Below are positions 9,024 to 13,587 of a stretch of 13,587 nt of DNA, piece by piece. The translations under genes and the position numbers were made by a program. The stretch is from positions 64,307 to 77,893 of the forward strand of contig NW_003109096.1 of the NCBI RefSeq assembly GCF_000003605.2. The letters run 5' to 3'. Numbering within the stretch: position 1 is the stretch's first letter; every line of letters begins with the position of its first letter. The notes below the pieces were generated by a model, which was not told where the DNA came from, did not search any database, and saw nothing but the letters and a program-made list of their open reading frames with translations. This stretch comes from Saccoglossus kowalevskii. Taxonomy: Eukaryota > Hemichordata > Enteropneusta > Harrimaniidae.

Positions 9024-9784
9024 GACTTCTTCTTGAAAACTACAAGCCTGAATGCTTTGATACTTTGTGTATATGTACCTTGGGCAGACCTCTCTTAGAT
9101 TTGTTCATTTCATGATCATATCTTCAATTCTCTAATTTTGGTGAATATTTTTGTAATTTTTGGTAAAAAGTGATATTTTTGACTTCTCGTTAAAAAACGC
9201 AAGTCCAATTACTTTGATATTACATATATAGGTACTACTGGTACATGTAGATCTTTCTCAGATTTGTTCATTTTGTAATGATATCTTTAGTTCTCTAATT
9301 TTGGTGAATATTTTTGTCATTTTTGGTAAAAAGTGATATTTTCGACTTCTTGTTAAAAACGGCAAGTCCAATTGCTTTGATATTACATATATAGGTACTA
9401 CATGTGTACCTCTCTCAGATTTGTTCATTTTGTAATGATATCTTTAATTCTCTAATTTTGGTGAATATTTTTGTCATTTTTGGTAAAAAGTGATATTTTC
9501 GACTTCTTGTTAAAAACCGCAAGTCCAACTGCTTTGATATTACATATATAGGTACTACATGTGTACCTCTCTCAGATTTGTTCATTTTGTAATGATATCT
9601 TTAATTCTCTAATTTTGGTGAATATTTTTGTCATTTTTGGTAAAAAGTGATATTTTCGACTTCTTGTTAAAAACAACAAGTCCAATTGCTTTGATATTAC
9701 ATATATAGATACTACATGTGGACCTCTCTCAGATTTGTTCATTTTGTAATGATATCGTCAGTTCTCTAATTTTGGTGAATATTT
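9024..9784 (+). repeat. 157-bp tandem array, five units
   Basis: Units begin with GACTTCT at 9024, 9181, 9344, 9501 and 9658. Their lengths are 157, 163, 157, 157 and a truncated 127 bp. Shared blocks include CAGATTTGTTCATTTTGTAATGATATC, described here by position near 9417-9443, and a T-rich end. The third and fourth units differ at only two or three positions, showing recent duplication or homogenisation. The unit length is not a multiple of three and no frame stays open, so it is not coding. The unit is close to a nucleosome core length. Confidence 0.9.
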
Positions 9785-10492
9785 CCAAGATTTATGAATC
9801 ATTTTCATTCGTATTTGGCACATCAAAGATGGCCGAATAACGGCTGTTTTTATTTTTGGCCATATTACTATATCTCTGTCATTCATGTATCATTTTAATC
9901 AATATTTAGCATGTCATAAATGGATACATGTACATGTCAATTCAATTGATCAAATATGGCCAACTGGTGGCCATCTTGTTTGTTTAAAATCTGATAACTT
10001 GGACATGCTTAGACATTTTTGAATCGGGCCTATGCCTAGCTTACTCTTATTCAACGCATTATTTTGAACTGATATTTATTAAAACTGCAAACTTGAGGAC
10101 ACTCCCTTCACCATATTATTCAACACAAGAGGGTGCTTGACTTGTAGAAAGGGTCTATTAGCCACTTTAGTCCAGAACTAACAATACAATTACAAAGAGT
10201 TGCAATTGCTGTATTCCCTATTACAGAATCTCAAATTTGATCATTACACATATGTTAACATTGTAAGCCCCATGTAAAGATTTATTGTCAGGCACCATGG
10301 CAACAAGCATTCATATTCATGAGATGTATGGTAATGTAATTTTAGTGCCTCATTCCCATCCTCAGACTTGCATTTTCTCAAACATACAATTTTAGCAAGT
10401 GCATAACATAGACATGCACCTCAATTTGTTTTACTTTCACTTGTGATCTATGTTTTTCTTTTCTATGTCTTAAACCAGAGTGTTCGTCACGC

Positions 10493-10529
10493 AACACGTG
10501 TTTGATGTAAATAAACAACATGTTGTTTA
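10493..10529. promoter_or_regulatory. Adjacent palindromes with E-box and forkhead-type sites
   Basis: AACACGTGTT (10493-10502, containing the E-box CACGTG) is followed ten bases later by TAAACAACATGTTGTTTA (10512-10529), a perfect 18-bp palindrome. The second one carries convergent forkhead-like sites, ATAAACA on the plus strand and TGTTTAC read toward it. Binding is inference from motif shape only. Confidence 0.4.
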
Positions 10530-10534
10530 CGCCA

Positions 10535-10587
10535 CTTGGGACTCAAGTTTCAAGGACACGATCGCAACAACCCCTCCGCTTTAATAT
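10535..10587 (+). repeat. Short dispersed repeat, copy B
   Basis: CTTGGGAC at 10535-10542, then 28 nt, then CCCCTCCGCTTTAATAT at 10571-10587. It matches copy A at 7925-7977 in head, tail and spacing. It sits inside the larger element, directly after the 18-bp palindrome. Confidence 0.5.
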
Positions 10588-10648
10588 GACGAGCACAAAG
10601 AGAAGTTTCAAAAATCCAGTCAACTATTAAGCCTTTTCAACCAACTTG

Positions 10649-11250
10649 GTTCCTTGGGTGGATTTGTTCATTTTGTAACGAGATCTTCAATTCTTTATTT
10701 TTGGTAAATATTTTTGGTAAAAAATGCTATTTTCATTTTCTTCTTCAATACTACCAGCTCAGTTGCTTTGATACCTGGTATGTAGGTACATGTGCTGTCA
10801 GATTTGTTCATTTCATGACAATATCTTCATTTTTGTTAAAACGTGCTATTTTCAACGACTTTGAAAACTACAAGTTCATTTGCTTTGATACGTGGTTTGT
10901 AGTTTTCTTGGGTGGACCTCTGTCAGATTTGTTCATTTCTTTTTTTTGTCATTTTTGGTAAAAAAATGCTATTTTCGACTTCTTCTTGAAAACTACCTGC
11001 TCAATTGCGTTGATACCTTGGGTGGACTTCTGTCAGAATTTTTTGTTTTGTGATGATATCTTCAATTCACTATTTTTAGCAAATATTTTTGGCATCTTTG
11101 GTAAAATGCTATTTCCAACTTCTTCTTTGATACTTGATAGATGAACCTCTATCAGACTTTTTCATTTCGTGACAATATTCTCAATTCTCTATTTTTGAAG
11201 AAATCTTTTTAAATTTTTGAATTCTTCTTGAACACTACCAACCCAATTGT
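10649..11250 (+). repeat. Diverged tandem array of the same satellite family
   Basis: About four to five degenerate units repeat the blocks CAGATTTGTTCATTT, ATATCTTCAATTC, TTTGGTAAAA-ATGCTATTTTC and CTTCTTCTTGAAAACTAC, with indels. It also shows a recurring CCTTGGGTGGACCTC-type segment that is weak in the first array but present in its first unit near 9077-9092. The divergence marks it as older than the 9024-9784 array. An 86-codon frame at 10701-10961 only reads through the repeats and is not a gene. Confidence 0.8.
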
Positions 11251-11439
11251 TTGACGAAGTTAAGTTGACATGTTCTAAACAGCCAGAACCAAACTACTTT
11301 TTTGTTGGTTACTCGCATTATATTCTTATGTGTGTGCTTTGCTCAACTTGCAATTGGGTAACACAATGTTCTTCTAGGATAGCGGAGCTATTTTGACCGT
11401 CAAGTCGATTGTTAGACTTTGCTATCTTAAACAACTTTT

Positions 11440-11680
11440 TCTACATTCGAGGCAACATTATCGGCTTGCCAACCATTGTTTACAATTTCCCATAAATATT
11501 TTCCTATTTTCCAACCAACTTTTTGACTTTCAAAGCAATTTTCTAGGCAATTTTTCTCTTCTAAAATCATTTGTTTCAGCTTTCTCGGCAACGTTTTAGG
11601 CATTCCAACCAACTTTATTGACTTTCCAAGGAACTTCTCAAACTTGCATACTTTGAACCAACATTTTCACTTTATATACT
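11440..11680 (+). repeat. Decayed minisatellite, period about 46 bp
   Basis: TTCCAACCAACTTT-TTGACTTTC occurs at 11509 and again at 11603, 94 bp apart. Weaker copies (TTGCCAACCATTG near 11466 and GAACCAACATTTTCACTTT near 11655) fit a period of 43-50 bp. GGCAA blocks (near 11449, 11543 and 11586) follow the same spacing loosely. Open frames on both strands here are repeat-derived. Confidence 0.45.
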
Positions 11681-11816
11681 AGTACATGTATATTTTCTTT
11701 TACTGATCTAAATGTAGTGTAGTGTACTTGTCAGTTGTTTTGTTCGTGTTAATCGTTTTGTCGATTATTTTATTTACTTGGACTTTGGTGTGAGATTTTT
11801 TAATATAAAATATTAC

Positions 11817-11888
11817 TGGAGATGTCGGGGATTGAACCCGAGGCCTCTCACATGCGAAGCGAGCGCTCTACCACAGAGCTACATCCCC
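11817..11888 (-). tRNA. tRNA-Ala (CGC anticodon)
   Basis: Read on the minus strand, this 72-nt sequence forms a full cloverleaf. The acceptor is GGGGATG/CATCTCC, including the G3-U70 pair that marks alanine tRNAs, with discriminator A. The D-arm is GCTC/GAGC with GG in the loop. The anticodon stem is CTCGC/GTGAG with loop TTCGCAT, so the anticodon is CGC for GCG codons. The variable loop is AGGCC and the T-arm is TCGGG-TTCAATC-CCCGA, fully paired. A TTTT Pol III terminator follows seven bases past the 3' end (11807-11810 on the minus strand). There is no intron and no encoded CCA. One oddity is U instead of A at position 14, which removes the usual U8-A14 tertiary pair, so it may be a young pseudogene or a weakly active gene. 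Four broken relatives lie within 1.4 kb. Confidence 0.88.
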
Positions 11889-12185
11889 CATTGATTACTT
11901 CATTCTTCTCTTACGTTTTCGCGCAGACTAGTTGTATTACAAGTCTGAGGTTTTCGCAATGCATAAATTGATGATTATGGCCCAATGAAACTGTTGATTT
12001 GCCAACACGCAATACACACCGACACGCAACTGCAGTATATTCCGCCTAGTGTATTTATGTAATCCGCAATATTCTCCCATTATTTCGAGCAATATATTGT
12101 TACATGTAATTTATTCTTTCATCTTTCTAACCATTCATTTGTTAGATTTGTAATAAATTGTCAGTTTATTAAATATACGTCAGTG

Positions 12186-12248
12186 TCATGTAACTCATTG
12201 GTACAGCGCCCGCTACATGTGAAAGGCCCCTCATTCAATTCACTTCAT
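12186..12248 (+). pseudogene. tRNA-Ala-like relic A (plus strand)
   Basis: TAACTCATTGGTACAGCG resembles a D-arm with the GG loop. It is followed by CCCGCT-ACAT, GTGAAAGGCCCC and TTCAATT, in the order and spacing of tRNA-Ala, and the AGGCC variable loop is the same as in the intact gene. The acceptor no longer pairs, two bases of the anticodon loop are missing and the T-stem is broken. Its weak similarity makes this the second least certain of the relics. Confidence 0.5.
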
Positions 12249-12388
12249 ATTCAATGATTTTTTTGCGATGCTTTACAAATGTTTAAATTAGACCAGGAAT
12301 GAAACTTAACTCATTCAACTACTTTAATTACGAGATTTCATCAGTTGATTCATTGGTTCATTAGTTGGTACCCTTATTCATGTATTCC

Positions 12389-12431
12389 CATTCATTCATT
12401 CATTCATTCATTCATTCATTCATTCATTCAT
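12389..12431 (+). repeat. (CATT)n microsatellite
   Basis: Almost eleven perfect CATT units lie here, with decayed ATTC/TTCATT strings for about 45 bp upstream. It lies 10 bp before a tRNA-like relic. The frame across it encodes an FIHS repeat that is not a gene. Confidence 0.95.
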
Positions 12432-12441
12432 AGAATACATC

Positions 12442-12510
12442 GGGGTGTGGCTCTTATAATGTGTTTGCTTCGCGTGTGGCAGTCTTCGCGTTCAATCCAT
12501 CAGCATATTC
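12442..12510 (+). pseudogene. tRNA-Ala-like relic B (plus strand)
   Basis: GGGGTGTGGCTC resembles the acceptor and D-stem, then TTTGC-TTCGCGT-GTGGC resembles the anticodon arm, still with CGC in the loop, and TTCAATC matches a T-loop. The D-loop has lost GGTA and about three bases, the T-stem does not pair, and the 3' acceptor is degraded. It follows directly on the CATT microsatellite. Confidence 0.5.
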
Positions 12511-12905
12511 AGATCACAGATACCAATGTGAATTTCACGTTCAGGTAAAACAATGAACCACTTCAGGTGGGATTTCGTTCGTCCATTCATACATTTTTCC
12601 TGACTGTAAAATCCACTTAAGGTGATAATCTGTCAAGTTATAATAATAGCCCATAAGGTCTATCACCAAAGTTAGACGCAAACAAGTTACGATGAACACA
12701 TTTCATTTTAATTTCTTCATCGAATCAAAGTCAAATTGTGCATTTGTTCTATCAATAGCGGATGTTAAGACATAACATGATATTGTGATACGGCAGTCTG
12801 TGTGTATAATAGACTACATATGATCAGTAGTTCATTTCTGTTTTCTTGGATGTTTGAGGAAGAGATGCTTTAAATCAAATAAAATTTTGAATTTACTAAA
12901 ATCAG
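12511..12905. other. No gene seen; flank shared with the next relic pair
   Basis: This AT-rich spacer has no convincing coding or RNA feature. Its right end, TGAATTTACTAAA at 12888-12900, recurs beside relic D at 13193-13205, so it is part of a small duplication. Confidence 0.6.
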
Positions 12906-12962
12906 TGGAAGATGTCGGGGATTGAGCTCGATGTCTCTAAACATGCGCAGCGAGTGCATTGA
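12906..12962 (-). pseudogene. tRNA-Ala-derived relic C, 5' part missing
   Basis: On the minus strand the 3' two-thirds is recognisable: CACTCGCTGCGCATGT (anticodon arm, CGC retained), then a changed variable region, and CTCAATCCCCGACAT before the acceptor. The first T of the T-loop is C, the acceptor has one extra base (CATCTTCC) and the D-arm is lost. It cannot fold as a tRNA. Confidence 0.75.
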
Positions 12963-13218
12963 CAAAATGGATTATCTGATTTGTGCTATTTGACAAGTTT
13001 TAGTTCGTGTGCAAAGACAAAATAAAATCATTGCATTCCCATGGTATTGCATGGTTGTTTTACAGTCCCTGCGATAAAGGAACTATGGTTGCTGCTGTGA
13101 TACATGTGTCGCAATCTCACCTCAATTACAATGTATTTACCCTGTTCCGCGTTTCCAATGAAATTCTTCCGACGAAGAATTAAATAATATGATGAATTTA
13201 CTAAAAGAAGCCCGAGAG
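12963..13218. other. No gene seen between relics C and D
   Basis: Only AT-rich spacer with a short CCATGGTATTGCATGG near-palindrome (13039-13054) and the flank TGAATTTACTAAAA (13193-13206) shared with relic C. Confidence 0.6.
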
Positions 13219-13293
13219 TGGAGATGTCGGGATCTGAACCCGAAGCCTCTCACATGATGCGAAGCGAGCTCTCTACCACTTAGGGAATGACCA
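13219..13293 (-). pseudogene. tRNA-Ala-derived relic D
   Basis: The minus strand keeps AGTGGTAGAG of the D-arm, CTCGC-TTCGCATCAT-GTGAG, TCGGG-TTCAGAT-CCCGA and CATCTCCA. The anticodon loop carries a three-base CAT duplication (10 nt instead of 7), the T-loop A58 is G, and the 5' acceptor with part of the D-stem is gone. The intact T-stem makes it the best-kept relic, but it is not a functional alanine tRNA. Confidence 0.8.
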
Positions 13294-13309
13294 TTTATTA
13301 TTCCTAAAA

Positions 13310-13320
13310 GGGGGGGGGGG
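13310..13320 (+). repeat. Poly(G) homopolymer, 11 nt
   Basis: Eleven consecutive G in very AT-rich DNA follow AAAA. Such runs are prone to sequencing error, so the length is uncertain. Confidence 0.85.
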
Positions 13321-13587
13321 CAATTCACGGTGCTTTTTCAAAAAAATCAATCAAATTTATTAACTTTGTAAAAGAGGGTGCCCCTTTAGAAAAAAATGAA
13401 CAATTTGTTACCCCCTCTATATAAATATATATATTCATGTATTTTTATTGATCTTTTTATATTATATTTAAATATATTCAGTTTATTTATTTTGTTTTCA
13501 ATAAAAAAAATTGTGTCTTAATCTTTAAGAGAAAAATATTTGGAAAATATGTTGACCCCCCTCTGTTTTGCCCGACCCCCTCAGGAA
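13321..13587. other. AT-rich tail with recurrent C-tract motif
   Basis: No gene is seen. AATTTGTTACCCCCTCTAT (near 13408-13426) is echoed by ATATGTTGACCCCCCTCTG (near 13546-13564) and again by GCCCGACCCCCTCAGG at the end. AT stretches such as TATATAAATATATATAT lie between. It is probably the edge of another repeat that continues past the window. Confidence 0.5.

Larger units (their letters stand above)
9785..10648. other. Non-repetitive middle of the element
   Basis: This stretch separates the two satellite arrays and has no open frame of note. It includes a GGCCATATT-rich part near 9830-9975, where GATGGCCG, TTGGCCATATTAC and ATGGCCAACTGGTGGCCATC recur. It also holds the second copy of the short dispersed repeat and the palindrome pair near 10493-10529. 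It may be a separate insertion or an original internal segment. Confidence 0.5.
8938..11390. mobile_element. Inverted-repeat-bounded repetitive element with satellite core
   Basis: The left end is TAGCTCCGCT (8938-8947) and the right end is AGCGGAGCTA (11381-11390). This is a perfect 9-bp terminal inverted repeat flanked by TA on both sides, as expected from a TA target-site duplication. The left end also holds a second AGCGGAGCT at 8961-8969, making a terminal hairpin, followed by a CpG-rich patch (8989-9008) unlike the surrounding AT-rich DNA. Inside are two tandem arrays of one related unit separated by about 860 bp. No transposase or reverse transcriptase frame is present, so it would be non-autonomous. 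Bivalve pearl/Helentron-associated elements also carry roughly 160-bp core tandem repeats and are an alternative class. The TIR is short and the element boundary is inference. Confidence 0.55.

Noticed and set aside
10701-10961. 86-codon plus-strand frame
   Set aside because: It translates diverged satellite units; the FDTWYV/FDTWFV repetition is repeat-derived and the 157-bp unit does not keep frame.
12345-12548. 67-codon frame with an FIHS repeat
   Set aside because: It is the translated CATT microsatellite followed by a tRNA-like relic.
1-13587. CRISPR array, operon or other prokaryotic system
   Set aside because: The tandem units lack the repeat-spacer pattern, and the introns, poly(A) signals and the eukaryotic-type tRNA-Ala gene show nuclear animal DNA.

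Overview
This is an AT-rich window of animal nuclear DNA. The evidence for that is tiny phase-0 exons with GT-AG borders, a long non-coding tail with several AATAAA signals, a eukaryotic nuclear tRNA-Ala gene with relics, and large tandem-repeat tracts. Frequent TACATGTA-type strings and a tandem-repeat-cored, inverted-repeat-bounded element suggest a marine invertebrate (hemichordate, echinoderm, amphioxus or mollusc). The species cannot be fixed from sequence alone. There is no operon structure and no prokaryotic gene; nearly all open frames longer than 60 codons are chance frames.

1-3633: the 3' end of one plus-strand protein gene. Two 27-nt microexons (1893-1919, 2570-2596) and a terminal coding exon (3448-3633) join in phase 0. 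They encode a glutamine-rich stretch, a Gly/Ala-rich stretch and the C-terminus GQTLSTQLWK. This resembles the C-terminus of the SMAP1/SMAP2 Arf GTPase-activating proteins, recalled as ending ...NQTLSPQMWK. The ArfGAP domain would lie upstream of the window.

3634-about 8835: probable 3' UTR and/or intergenic DNA, with alternative poly(A) signals near 3719, 5152, 8041 and 8808. It also holds three UGUANAUA (Pumilio-type) octamers, two stem-loops, an exact CTCF-consensus site, a palindromic CArG box and a 35-bp minisatellite.

8938-11390: a 2.45-kb repetitive element bounded by a 9-bp terminal inverted repeat (AGCTCCGCT/AGCGGAGCT) and flanking TA. It contains a well-preserved 157-bp tandem array (9024-9784), a non-repetitive middle, and an older, diverged array of the same unit (10649-11250).

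11391-13587: a decayed minisatellite, then a nearly intact minus-strand tRNA-Ala(CGC) at 11817-11888. Four broken tRNA-Ala-like relics follow on both strands within 1.5 kb, with a (CATT)n microsatellite among them. The window ends in an AT-rich stretch punctuated by G and C runs.

The best candidates for something undescribed are the tRNA-Ala relic cluster, the composite satellite-bearing element, the duplicated Q-rich microexons and the CTCF site. None was verified computationally.
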